Part shown: positions 44,101-58,378 of the stretch, in pieces | How the letters are laid out: each line of letters opens with the position of its first letter | How positions within the stretch are numbered: the first letter of the stretch is position 1 | Source of the DNA: Hesseltinella vesiculosa | Lineage: Eukaryota; Mucoromycota; Mucoromycetes; Mucorales; Cunninghamellaceae | Length of the DNA stretch: 64,000 nt | Reading direction: 5' to 3' | NCBI GenBank assembly: GCA_002104935.1 | Contig: MCGT01000049.1 | Location: 1-64,000 of the forward strand | The notes under the pieces: model-generated | Seen by the model: the letters and a program-made list of their open reading frames with translations, nothing else | The model's database searches: none | Told to the model about the DNA's origin: nothing | Program-made: the position numbers and the translations under genes

Positions 44101-46151
44101 GTGGTTTCTTGGCGAAGTGCGCCAAGCTTTTTTTTCATTTCGTTTCCGCTTGCCTTCCTTGCTTTTCACGCCCATGACGTTGCCAAGAGTGGTGCCGGCG
44201 ATGTCGAATTTGGCTGATTTCTGTCGTTCGGCCTGCTCTCGTTTTTCTCGGACCAATCGACTTCCTTTTCTTGACATGATGGCCAGGTCGGAGGTTGGAT
44301 CACGCACACTTTGGACAGCCTCGGTTTGCTTGGTGTAGACCATCCGTCCGTCCAAAAAGGGGGGTTTGATATCATGTACCAGCACATGAACTCGATTCTA
44401 GAACAAAAAAAAAACGGGGTGAGCTGACGACCGAAGAGCCGGGGATAATTCTTTTTTACCTCTGAATCGTCGTCAAAGTCGGTGTCAATTTCTTTACGTT
44501 GGGCGACACCACTGCTAAGCATGCGACTGGCTTCCCACATGTCGGTATCACGGTTGTATTGCGCTTGGCGTGCGGTGAGCTTCTTGATTTGACGCTGTTC
44601 AATCTCGTGTTCCTTTTCCTTGTCATATTGGGTTTCATAATCAGCGAATGGGTTGTGGGTTTCGTCCATGGTCTAGATGGACGAAAATGGGTGAGCAACG
44701 GTTGTCCAATGTGTTGGTAGTAGGAAAAAAAAACTATCACTTACGCCTGTTTCTTCCATGCCATACCATTCCCGATCCAGCTGGGCTTGCTCTTGTTCCC
44801 AACGTAAGCGTTCTTCTTCATCGCCTGGGTATTCTTCAGGGTACTCTAGAGCAGCTTCATCATAAGCGCTGGAGCGGACGGTGGGCGTGGCATTTTCCCA
44901 GTCAGAGGAGCGGAGCCAAGTGTCGTCGTCACCACCAACACGAGGCGTGATGCCGCCTGTGGAGCCACGGCTGGACAGACGGGGTGTAAAAGGTTCACGG
45001 GTATCCTTGGGCGTCATTTCTCCCCATTGATCGCGCTTGATCAGGCCGCCGCGTTTTGGTGAAGGGGAGGCTGAGGGCGACAAGCTGGGTGTGCGAGAAG
45101 ACGAGCGGCGGTCACGGTCATCGGTAGAGCGTCGCGATGAGGAGGATGAGCGGTCTCTGTCGCGATGGCGATCTCGATCACGATGGTGGTCAGCATCGCG
45201 ATGGGAGCGGTCAGAGTCACGGTGAGAGCGGTCGGAATGGCGTGTGGATTCATGCACGCCAGAGCCTAGAGTAAGGGAGAGATGTTGAGCAACAACGAGG
45301 GATGGAAAAACGATAGGAACTTACGTTGACTCCGGTCCCGTTCACGACGACGGCGATCTTCCATTCGTCGCAAGGCTGATTCAGAGACGCCACCAGGGTT
45401 GGAAGGTGTTTCCATTCGATGTGTTCTGTATTTGCCATGGCGGGTAGGGACGTCTAGAGTAAAGAAAGGTTCAGTTTTGATTTCTTGCTGGTGTGCGGTT
45501 CATTACCAATCGCCATTTCCTCCGATTCGGTTTCTTCCCATTGAGCAGTGGCGTCAAGTTTGACTTTCTTGTCTGTCGCAGCAGTGGCTTCGGCTGCCGC
45601 TCGTTTCTTTTTTGCTAGCTCATCCAGGCCCAGCAAAGATGATCGTGGGGCTGGTGCTTTGAATACTGGACGATCCTATGGACGGCAGGATCAAAAAGGA
45701 AGATAAGGCATGGGTTCTTTTTAGATGGGATGTGTTGATGGTACCTCTTCGGTTTTTGATGATTTGTTGCGAGTCAAGAGGCCACCGGGCAGATTATTGC
45801 TCAAGACAAGGACTTCGTTCTTGTTGTCCTTTGCCGGCGCGATGGGCGAGGCTGAAGCTGCAGGCTGGGACTGAACATGGTCCATGATCTTTTTGTAAGT
45901 GGTGTGCAAAAATTCATTGTTGAATTGGCCAAAAGTTTTACAGACTGGAGACAACGTAAGAAAAGAGGTTAGTGAAGATGCCTAACTGAGCTTTTTTTTT
46001 CTTCTTTACCGTTGACAAATTTATCAAAGCTTCTATCTTTGGAGGCGATTTGAATAACATTATTGGCAAGCTGTTGATTGGCTGTGGAGCGATTCAACAC
46101 GCGAGAAAAGTCGTTTGCGATCTCGAGTGCAAAATCGTCAGATGGTGGCAT
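41126..46151 (-). CDS. PRP16: DEAH-box spliceosomal ATPase Prp16 (DHX38)
   Basis: About nineteen exons on the minus strand encode roughly 1,280 residues. The N-terminus is low-complexity with an RS/RD-rich stretch. The helicase core has [10 protein letters not shown] (motif I), [12 protein letters not shown] (Ia), [11 protein letters not shown] (II), SAT-type region, [20 protein letters not shown] and [17 protein letters not shown], followed by the ratchet/OB part ([48 protein letters not shown]). Prp16 remodels the spliceosome between the two catalytic steps, releasing Yju2 and Cwc25. Two introns use GC donors: 44153-44063 (GAAG then GCAAGC) and 43575-43503 (CGAT then GCAAGT). In both, only the GC donor keeps the conserved frame. 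The stop is TAA at 41126 after TPRRRGI. Divergent from RSP5. Confidence 0.93.
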
Positions 46152-46559
46152 TTGGGTGAAAAAAAATAAAAAAGTAAACAAGGTGAGCAAAGCCAAAACC
46201 GGAAAGGGAAATGGATTTTCCATTTTCGTGGGTTGTCATTGGTCAGAAAATACAGACCCGCAAAAGGCGAACGCACTCACTCTTTCTTTTTTTTCTCCCT
46301 TTTCCTTTTTATTTTTTTTTGTTCCATCGCCAATCTTTATTGTTATCGCTTTACTTTGTCATCCCCTTGTCGTTGTTTCTTATTATTTATTGCCTGATAT
46401 ACAGTTGCCTTTCTTAGTTTATATTTATTGACTCTCATCGTTGAATTTTTTTTTTATTGCTTTTTGGAACAACGACTTTTTTTTTTTTTTCCTCCCTCTT
46501 TGTGTTCGCTCCCATTTTATATTACAATCTCTGTTAGGCCTTTGTCGTAAATAACAAGA
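46152..46559. promoter_or_regulatory. Divergent intergenic region between PRP16 and RSP5
   Basis: 408 bp, strongly T-rich on the plus strand with several T-runs and few G. No clear TATA motif. A promoter role for both genes is inferred from position. Confidence 0.45.
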
Positions 46560-49552
<2,993 letters not shown>

Positions 49553-49803
49553 ACCCCTCCCTCTCTATCTCCCTCCTCATTGCCTGCCTTTTTTTTTTTT
49601 TTATTTTCTTCATGTTACCCCCGTTTTTTTTTTTTCATTAACATCGATTTCCTCTAATCACCTCGACTTTTTTTTTGTACTTTTTTTCGAATGGAACTGT
49701 TCGTCCCATTTCACGTCTTTATTGATTATCTCTATTATTTTTTTTTCTTCTCATTCCAAGTCATATCAATAAACAAGGCGTCACGCATTTTTCTTTCCTT
49801 TAT

Positions 49804-50798
49804 TCAAAGACGATGCCATCTGGATTGCACCAAATCGGGCTGGGCTGCAGCGTCGGAGCGGTCCCAAGCGGCCTTGCCATCCTTTTCCAATTTTAAGAGG
49901 TGGAGCACCACGCTGTGAGCGGCAGGCAAATGGAGAGAGGTGGGGTAATTTTTATACAGGACCTGGACAATTTCCAAGGGTGAGAAATCCTTGGCAGCAG
50001 AGGGCGGCTGGCGCAAAAAGTCGAGGATTTGCTGCTCTCGTTGTTCGCGGTGGGTGATGTATTCCACAATCTTGGCACGGCCATCTTCAATGACCGGGCC
50101 ATGGCCAGGGTAGAGGCGCTGGGGACCCATGCTGACTAATTTCTTCAAACCGGCCAGGTACTGGGACAGATCTTCAAAGACGGCTGTGCCCTGGCCCAGC
50201 ACACAGTCGGCCGTAAAGAGTGCTTGTTCTTCCTTCAGCCAAAAGGTACAGTGGTCCTGTGTGTGGCCAGGCGTGTGGATGGCTTGCAATGTCACACCGT
50301 CGGTTTCAAACAACTGCTGGTCAGCCAGGGCATGGACCTGGATGTCTTTTGGGAACCGGGCCATGTGGTCCTTGGTGCTGCTGCTAAAAGTGGTGGTGTG
50401 GCTGCATGGCGTGTGGATGTCCATGGGGAATTTGTGAACGCGGATGCCTTTGTGTTTGAAAAAAGCCGACGACAGGATCGATGCCAGGCCGCCCCAGTGG
50501 TCTTGGTGACCATGGCTGATGATGATATCCGAGATGTAAGCTTGTGGAGCAATGGTTTGCAAGGATGTTTGTAGCAGATCCACATACTCCGGAATACCTT
50601 CGCCACAATCCAACAGCAGCTTACGATGCCCTGTGCCCAGGAGATAAGTGTTGGTGCCTAAGAAAAGGATGTGAGTCATGTTTTGGAGACCGTTCACTTG
50701 CCTTGTAAGGTAAATTTGCCTGGATTGAGGCCCAACACACGCCATACACGATCGGATAGACGAGCAAACGTAGGTAATTGTACCAGAGCCTCCGACAT
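49804..50798 (-). CDS. LACTB2: LACTB2-like metallo-beta-lactamase-fold endoribonuclease
   Basis: Two exons on the minus strand, 50798-50702 and 50657-49804, give 316 residues. Metal ligands are in SHGHQDHWGG (HxHxDH), TPGHTQDH, FTADCVLG and LYPGHGP, matching the LACTB2 group of mitochondrial single-strand endoribonucleases; the typical opening NPGKFTLQGTNTYLLG and the C-terminal winged-helix-like part are both present. The intron uses a GC donor (CAAG then GCAAGTG at 50701) because only this keeps FTLQ-GTNTY in frame. Mitochondrial import is not obvious from the N-terminus. Stop TGA lies 250 bp from the RSP5 stop. Confidence 0.92.
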
Positions 50799-51427
50799 CT
50801 TTACCAATAGAAAAAAAAGGAACTAGAAACAAGCAGGAAAAAAAAAACGGCTTCTCCGCTTTTGCATTGCGACAAAAGAGGAACAGGGTTTCACAAGGTC
50901 CAAAAAAAAAAAGGCCACATGAAAACGCCTGAAGCTTCACACTCCACATCCACATCAAAAGAAAAGGCTTCTGCTATTGATACGCAATCGTTTCGTGTCA
51001 ATCTAGAATCAGTGACGATCACTGTTGGGCATCAAACTTCTGGTTGGTCCTTTTCGTTTGTAGCAGACACTTGACCAATTGCAAAACGCTAGGGAAAAAA
51101 GAAAATTTTCCCAAACTTTAAAATAAAGGCACCACACATGGAAAGACCGCTGTTTCTTTTTTCTTGTTTTCTTTATCATCCGTTTTATTGATTCTTGGTT
51201 GTCCATTGACTGTCATTACACTCTTTTTTTTATTGGGTAAAAGCAATCTGTAAGTACTATGGCATAGAATAACAAGAGGGGCAAAATAAATAAATAAATA
51301 GAAAAAAAAGGGGGGGAGCATTGGCCTTGTTTAATAAACTGGTCCTGTTTATTGATTTCTCATTCTCTTTGTTTCCAGGGTGACCCTCGATATAATCCAA
51401 AAAAGACACTTCATTTATTAACAAGCC
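50799..51427. promoter_or_regulatory. Divergent intergenic region between LACTB2 and the MADS gene
   Basis: 629 bp with no gene. A tetranucleotide AAAT microsatellite lies near 51287-51300 and a G-run at about 51312. The right part is likely the MADS-gene leader. Promoter role inferred from position. Confidence 0.45.
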
Positions 51428-53130
51428 ATGGGAAGAAAAAAGATCAAGATTCAAACTATCGAGGATGACCGTAATCGACAGGTAAACGAAAACAAAAACA
51501 AACAAGGGTCCTTTGCGACTCATCCCGCTTGTTCAGGTTACCTTTTTAAAACGTAAACAAGGTCTGATGAAAAAAGCCTATGAACTCAGTGTCCTTTGCG
51601 ATTGCGAAGTGGCTCTAATCATCTTTAACAACAATGGCAAATTGGTCCAATATGCAAGCACCGAAATCGACAAGATTCTCATGAAGTATACAGAGGTAAA
51701 AAACAAAAACCAGTCTTCTCCGTATGCTTGACGCTTGGCTCATTGTTCTCTTCTAGTACAATGAACCTCACGAAAGCAAATCCAACCACGATGTAAGAGT
51801 ATCGATCTCTCCACTTTTCTTATTGACTCCCTCTTTTCTCTACCCCTGTAGTTTGCCAATACCAATGACAATGACGACAAGGGCGATGAAGACGGCAGCA
51901 TCTCGGATCATGCCACCTCTAGTTATCCAGCAAAACCTCTCAATCACCACGACTCTTCCTCTATGATTCACGCCCCACCTCAACCACCCCAGCCACCATC
52001 CTATCCTCCTCATATGCAACAACAGCACCCGATGTATTATCAAGGGGGAAATGGTAGTCCCATGAGGTACCCCATGCCTCAGCCCTTACCTTCGTCGCAT
52101 CATCCTGGCCTGCCTTCTTCTGGTTATGATGTCTACAGCATGCCTCAACATCATCCGCAAAACCCCCCTCAACAGTCCATGTACATGCTTCATCAGGTAA
52201 AATCAGGAACACCCTTTTTTTTTTGGTGGCTGACGGTCCGTTTGTTCTTTAGGGCGTAGGCACCACACCTTCCAACACTTCCACCGCCATGCCCTATCAT
52301 CCAACGACTCATTCTCTACCACCCCCTCATATGCATACTCATCCATCTGTGCCCTTGCCCACCAATGCACCTGTCAACCACAACAACTACACGCCCTCCC
52401 CCCCTCCTACTTATCAACCATCGCCTGGCCCTCATTCCCGCCAACCTTCTGCCCATTCACCTTTCCCAGCCCCCATGGTCTCCTCCATGACCCCCGGTTC
52501 CTCTCCTACCGGTAGCCCGGCCAAGAAACAGCCTCCCAAACTACGTGTGCAAATTCCTGAATCCAACGACCATCGAGCTTCTCCCCCTCCTCCTCAGCCT
52601 GTTGACAAGCCGGAGCACAAACGCTCCCTCTCCAACACGTCTGCTCCCTCTGCCAACGACAAGGATCCTCAACGGTCTCCTCATGATGTATCGCTTCCAC
52701 CCCCCACCATTGCATCCCATCCGCCTTCGCACCCTCCTGCCCAACCAGCCTCTCACACCGATGACCACCCTGCCGGCCCGCCTTCCGCCGGCCCTCCGTC
52801 CGCTCTACCCTCCCAATTTGCCCAGAACCTACCCAGCCCTTCCACCTTTTATCCCGATTTTTTCCAACAAAGCGAACTTCCCAGCCCGCTGAACTTTTCC
52901 GCCACCCCAACCGTTGGCCACGCCTTCAACTGGCCACCGCCCTCAAAGGATTATAAGCCCTCGCCCCTTGCCAAACTGGGAACGTAAGTCGCCTGCCTAC
53001 CCAATTGCCCCTCACTCTTCCTTTTCTTTCCGCTAGTGACTCGCTAAAACGAAGTCAAGACGAAAAAGAGGACATCAAGCTGGATGAACACAAGCTGGAA
53101 GACCCCCACAAAAAACAGAAGAAATATTGA
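51428..53130 (+). CDS. RLM1: MEF2/Rlm1-type MADS-box transcription factor
   Basis: Six exons, 51428-51481, 51537-51695, 51757-51792, 51852-52196, 52253-52983 and 53037-53130, give 472 residues. Residues 1-57 form the MADS box: [49 protein letters not shown]. The [11 protein letters not shown] series places it in the MEF2/Rlm1/Smp1 class. The rest is Pro/His/Ser-rich and probably disordered, with a basic [14 protein letters not shown] segment and many SP sites. In yeast Rlm1 acts in the cell-wall integrity MAP-kinase pathway; here the pathway assignment is inference. The first intron falls after codon 18, inside the MADS box. Confidence 0.9.
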
Positions 53131-53385
53131 ACCCAAAAAAAAAAATGAAGAGTGTCGATCGCTTTTCCCCCCATTGTCATGTCGGCATTCTCTTGTCTCT
53201 CGCTGCTTCTTCATACCTTACACTTTATATTTTATTTTCTCTTGTTGTTGCTTAACATTGGCTTGCTATCCATTTGTAAATATCCTTGGGATTCCATTTC
53301 CTTTATTGGTTTCGTCAAATCAAACACAAAATATAAAAAAAAAAACCATTTCTTAAATTTTTTCTCCCCACTTTTTTTTTCAAAA

Positions 53386-54327
53386 ATGTTGCGATTGGCA
53401 GCTTGCCCTGGTCAATTTACCCGATCTCTTACGACATCATGTGCAGCAGCCACCAGTAGAGCCATCCGGTCTGAACCCATCGGTTATATTGTGCTGCCCA
53501 ATCATGTCAAGTACGATACCGGTCTGGCACTGCAGTCGCAACTTGTCCAACGTCGCCATCGCTGGAATGCCCAGCTCAAGCAAGATCCAGCCCAAGCAAG
53601 CGAGCCATTGGATATCATTGTCTTTTTACAACACACCCCAACATTCACGGCTGGCCGCAGGATACGTGGTGCCACTGGCGAAGCGGAACGGCTCAACGCT
53701 GCCGGCGCTGATTATGTCGAGGTAAGCCTCACCAGCCGAGACTTGCCCTTTCTGATCTCTTTCTAGACCATGCGTGGTGGCCAAGTGACTTTTCATGGCC
53801 CTGGACAACTGGTTGCTTATCCTATCCTCGATGTCCGCGATTACAAGGTAAAAAAAGGACCCTAGATCTTCAGCCGACCTAAGACTTTCTTCCTAGCTGT
53901 CGGTCCGATGCTATGTGTCTCGATTGGAGAAGACAGTGATAGATACCTGCAAGCAATTTGGAGTGAACACCAACACCACCAAACACACAGGTGTCTGGGT
54001 GGGTGAAGACCATAAAATAGCTGCGTTTGGTAAAGGAGATAGGCCTGGTCTTTTTTACGTTGAGCACTCATTTTCTTTTTAGGTGTACATGTCCAAAGAT
54101 ATGTCACGAGCCATGGGCTTGCCTTGAATTGCAACGTGGACTTGGATTGGTACAGCAAAATCATTCCCTGCGGCTTGCCAGAAAAACAAGTGACCAGTCT
54201 GTCCGACCAACTGGGTCGATCGGTGCCTGTGGATGAAACCGTGCCTGCCATGGTTCGAAGCTTCGAAACCCTGTTCGGAAAGCCGCTCGTCCCTGTGGCT
54301 CTGGAAGATCTTTCTCTCCTTGATTGA
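53386..54327 (+). CDS. LIP2: Octanoyl-[acyl-carrier] transferase (LipB/Lip2), mitochondrial
   Basis: Four exons, 53386-53721, 53767-53847, 53897-54029 and 54083-54327, give 264 residues. An N-terminal Arg/Ser/Thr-rich presequence ([18 protein letters not shown]) fits mitochondria. The LipB signature is present: TPTFTAGRR, then [51 protein letters not shown], and the active-site cysteine in IPCGL with the Lys in HKIAAF. It moves octanoyl from mitochondrial ACP to lipoate-dependent proteins, the first step of lipoate synthesis. It follows the MADS gene by 255 bp on the same strand. Confidence 0.94.
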
Positions 54328-54765
54328 TCCGAACCACATAATAAACCAGACTAGACTTTTACCCAACCAACAACCCGATCACAGTATTTTTTGTTAGCTG
54401 TTTCATAAAGGACTGCCCACTGCTTCCAGGCACTGGTTTTTGCCTTTCTATCTTCGCAGCTCGTCGATGGCTGCCATTCTGGAGGAACAAGCTCAACGAG
54501 GGGCAGGTCATGTACCGGGTAGCAGAACGAGTGGAAAAGAGCTTCTGAAAAAAAAAAAAAATGACAAGCGACGTCGGCCTTTGAATTGTGTTGGCATGCC
54601 TAAAGGGGAAGGTCGCTGGGAATTGGAGGGCCGTAGTGATGATGACAATTTCGCTGGACAAGCGTCATCGATCCACTTTCATTGTTCAGGTTCCGTCTGC
54701 CTTGTAAGAATCTGTTCCTGATGCCGCACTTGACGAATGACACCGTCTATCACTGAATAGATGTA
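54328..54765. other. Intergenic region between LIP2 and the pogo-like element
   Basis: 438 bp. An AATAAA-like signal lies about 10 nt after the LIP2 stop. The ORF at 54440-54721 has no recognised domain and is not supported as a gene. The right edge carries the TA target dinucleotide of the transposon. Confidence 0.5.
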
Positions 54766-54901
54766 CAGTCAATATCATTTAAACTTATAAAAATGGATTT
54801 AGGATTTTCGAAAAAATAAAAGTTATTAGTTTTGACTTAATGCTTTGTATGGTATTTCCGTGTAACATTCATAACCAAAAAAGAGTGACACAGTGCCGTT
54901 T

Positions 54902-55897
54902 TTATTTTGGCTCGGAAGAGTAGAAAAAATCTGAAACTTTTTTTTGCTTCGATCTGCTTCTGATGCTTGACTCTAGTTCTGAGGCAACTTTGCCCAATAG
55001 AATAGACAGTTCCATTTCAGTTTCAGTGTTGAATGGAATTGCATTCATTGTGTTGTTGGCAAGCATGGCAAAGTGATGAAGGTCCTTGATTGATGTCTCA
55101 TCGTCCGTGCCAGCGACTTCTTCCAATTGCTTATTTTCTGTGTTCATGTCAAAACCATGGCTGATACCATCAGCATTGTCGTTCTCCAAGTTGAATAAGA
55201 ACATCAAATCGTTCACTGTAACATCTTTGCCAGTATCCCAGTGCACTGGGAAGGCTAAGCTGTCATGGTCAATTTCACTGGCAGAGGCAATATCGTCCAT
55301 GATGCCTTTCGGGAGACAGGCACTTCTGAGTCTTGCAATAGTGGCGTCCGTTGACTGAGTCATGCTTTCAGTGCTGGCCATTACTTCGCGTTCTAGTGAT
55401 CTTAGCACCGTCGGAGGAGGCTTCAAAAATTCCCGTTTTTACGAAGCAGTCCTTAATGGCCGCGGACGTGTCATCGTTCCACGCCATTATTGCAATGAAA
55501 ATTGCTGTCTTCGCATTGATTTTTTATAGGTCACTCCCTTTCATATTCTTGCTGAGAGGGCTTTCTGCAGCGCGAAGGACATGCTAGTACTGACTGGCTG
55601 TGTTACTTCAAGAGGTAAAAATATTATATCTACATTTCCAAGGCACTTTTTCAGCTCATCATCGATTTTTTGAGTTGGAGCATTGTCCAAGACGGGGAAG
55701 CATTTTTGACCACGGTGTCTTTTGTCAATTTTTGAACATATTTCCACAATGCAGTGCCGGAACACATCACTAGTAATCCAGGCTTTTTGGTTTCCGTAAA
55801 CCCAGTTACCAGTGTGTTCATAGGGCTGACGGTAACAATTTTGACATCGGTGTTTAAAACCAAAATTGATGTCAGATCGTATGAACCAACTAGTCAA
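54902..55897 (-). pseudogene. Decayed pogo-like (DDE_1) transposase
   Basis: The upstream frame reads GNWVYGNQKAWITSDVF, IVEICSKIDKRHRGQKCFPVLDNAPTQ and NVDIIFLPLEVTQPV, matching the catalytic core of DDE_1/Tigger/Jerky transposases, where the second Asp lies in LDNAP. The frame then shifts: a third frame continues with AKTAIFIAIMAWNDDTSAAIKDCF near 55500-55430, the expected C-terminal helix, and a further frame runs to 54902. The N-terminal DNA-binding part was not identified; part of it may lie in the palindrome arm. At least two frameshifts make it non-functional. Confidence 0.8.
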
Positions 55898-56853
55898 CTA
55901 CTTGCGCGCAGGAAATAAAAAAAAAGCACGGCGATGGTATACAAAGGTACAGAAGATTTCGAAAAAAAATTAGAGGTGCAAATACTCTCCTAGAAAAAAT
56001 CTGAAAGGAAAATTGATGTACAAAAAAAAAATCTGCTCTAGTTCACTTGGATTAAGCTTGGGTATGTAGTTTTAAGGACAGAGTGAGCTCATCTCGAAAA
56101 AAAAATTGGTCTCCAGGACACGCGTTAAACCCGTCAAAGTCTGAAAAGGCAATTGCGGGGGACGGAAACCAAGTCATCCCAGGTTCGAAAAAAAACCCAT
56201 ATTTAGACATAGCCAAAAAAGTGTAATGTTTAAGCAAATACTTGCCTTCAATGGGAATGAAAATAATTGTGAGCGATATATTTTTCTTTATATGGGTGGT
56301 GGATTTTTTGAAAAAATACTTTCTAAAAAAGTATAATTGCTACTTTTTTAGAAAGTATTTTTTCAAAAAATCCACCACCCATATAAAGAAAAATATATCG
56401 CTCACAATTATTTTCATTCCCATTGAAGGCAAGTATTTGCTTAAACATTACACTTTTTTGGCTATGTCTAAATATGGGTTTTTTTTCGAACCTGGGATGA
56501 CTTGGTTCCCGTCCCCGCAATTGCTTTTTCAGACTTTGACGGTTTTCACGCGTGTCCTGGAGACCAATTTTTTTTCGAGATGAGCGCACTCTGTCCTCAA
56601 AACAATATTCACTAGCTTAATCCAAGTGAACTAGAACAGTTTTTTTTTTTTGTATATCATTTTTCCATTCAGATTTTTTCTGGGAGAGTACAGTATATTT
56701 TGCGACTTCAATTTTTTTTTCGAAACCTTCTGTACCTTTGTATACCATCGCCATGTTTTTTTTTCTGCGCGCGGGTAGTTCATAAATCTGGCATATTTTT
56801 TTGGGGGGTTTTAAACACCGATGCTAAAATTGTCACCGCAGCCAATTCTGCCT
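55822..56853. repeat. 1-kb palindrome inside the pogo-like element
   Basis: Left arm 55822-56333 and right arm 56341-56853 are reverse complements separated by 7 bases (TAATTGC). The inner 300 bp of each arm are nearly identical with a few substitutions and 1-bp indels. The outer 200 bp are more diverged but still match block by block (TGTACCTTTGTATACCATCGCC; GTTTTAAACACCGATG). The outer left arm lies in transposase coding sequence, so the right arm is an inverted copy of part of the transposase gene. A transcript crossing the centre would fold into a long hairpin. Confidence 0.9.
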
Positions 56854-57164
56854 GCGGATATTTGCAACGCTCTTTTTTGTAACATGGCCCAGAGCTCTGT
56901 TTTATTTCTATAAAAACCACAAGAAATGAAAAAAGGGGCAAAAGAAAGCCACGACTCAAAAAAAAAATTATATTCGGAAATCGGAGATTTAATTATCCAT
57001 CACAGATAACTAAAAGTTACAAGTTTTTTTCACTATCGGCTGAGCGTAACCATGTTTATGCCCTGTGCAACGTCTCAGTGTCAGCAAAAATACAAGTTAT
57101 AACTTTATCAAACTATAAGTTTAATGATATTGACTGTATTAAGGACCGGCCAGGAGTCAAAGGA

Positions 57165-57520
57165 TGCTGTGCAAAGGCTAAATCTAGCGATCCCATTTTT
57201 TCTGCGTTTTGAAAAATAGCAAACGTTGTACAGCATTTTTGAGTGATTGGATCGATGATGTGAAATTTTGCTTAAATCCGCAAATGCATGAACGATGGTG
57301 ATGCTGAAAAAATCAGGTCAATTGGCAAAGGTCACCCAGCCAACGTTTGATCCATTTCATTTTGCCACCTCGCTTCTCCAGCTTACAAAATGAAAATCGG
57401 TCATTTTCACTTGGGGGGCGCCCCTGGCCATCTGATCAAAAAACCACAATGCAATTTGCCCCAAATCTTGCATGCCAGTCCAAAACGGTGAGAAATGACC
57501 TTGATGAAGAGTGTCACCCT
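57165..57520 (-). repeat. Dispersed repeat R2, copy 2
   Basis: Reverse-orientation partner of 35005-35345 with the same block order and moderate identity. It starts 29 bp outside the right end of the pogo-like element, so the element may have inserted beside or into this repeat. No coding frame is conserved between the two copies. Confidence 0.75.
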
Positions 57521-58378
57521 CTCGGACAGCGGAGGGAACATGCATGACAGACGATTTCGCACGCACTTGATTTTACTTATTGGCATCGCCGGCTACACGC
57601 TATTTTTGCCACAATCAAGGATGTCTGTTAGCCTATCGGGTAGCCGGTGTACATGAATAAAACGAACAGCAAGCCTCCCCTCTATTATTTTGCAAAAAAA
57701 TAAAATGCACCTTATTGGGCAACTCAAGCCCTGTGTCATGACGTTCGCAGCCATGAATTTACTGAACCTCCTCGCTTCATTTTTTTTTTTTTCATCATCC
57801 CATTTTGGCTGGGAGTCAGAGGGGGTCAAAGTTTCAACGATGTTAGCTTGGAAACACCTATGGCACATTTCAAAAGGATTTCTTGTGGAGCATTGTATCT
57901 CCGTTATTATTTCGTGGTGGTGAAGATGCTTCTGTCAAAAAAATGAGAATCTTCAATGAGCCGCCCATCTCCCATTTTCTAAAACATGGCATGCGGCTAG
58001 AAGATGATAATGAGAGACCATGGTTTGAACGGCTGACCGTCTAGCAGTAACAAGTGGGAGAAGCAGGAGAAAATCCAGTCGCCTCGCCATCAGCGGGTCC
58101 GCCTTCAGGCACGAAAAAAAAAAAGGCTAGGCACACAGCCTGCAGCAGCGGCGGCTGGCTGGTGAACGAAACTGCTAACAAGGACTCATTCCAAGTGCAA
58201 GTCATGGATTGAATGACCCATGATAAGTAAGCCTGATCCTGACAGCTGAAGTGTGTCGCGCACTGATGTTCCAAAAATGGTGCGGGGGGAAAAAGTGCAA
58301 AAGGAGAAATCTGGGAAATGGGGTTCAGTCGATTTTATTTTTTTATTTTTTTTTCCCTTTTTCTTTGACCTTTCCGCC
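57521..58378. other. Intergenic region upstream of PDK1
   Basis: No gene recognised in about 860 bp. Homopolymer T at 57780 and A at 58110. The final 60 bases before the PDK1 start are strongly T-rich. An in-frame upstream extension from 58253 exists but is low-complexity and is not included in the gene. Confidence 0.5.

Larger units (their letters stand above)
54766..57136 (-). mobile_element. Pogo/Tigger-like DNA transposon with TA target duplication
   Basis: Both ends are visible. The left end begins CAGTCAATATCATTTAAAC and the right end, read inward on the other strand, begins CAGTCAATATCATTAAAC, giving imperfect terminal inverted repeats of about 22 bp with one indel. A TA flanks each side (54764-54765 and 57137-57138), the usual target-site duplication of the Tc1/mariner-pogo superfamily. 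Length is 2,371 bp. Inside are a decayed minus-strand transposase with a DDE_1-type domain and a large palindrome. The right end abuts repeat R2. Confidence 0.88.

Noticed and set aside
55541..56583. The shared peptide MLKHYTFLAMSKYGFFF in both palindrome arms as a functional protein
   Set aside because: It appears twice only because the arms are inverted copies; both frames are short and lack a transposase motif.
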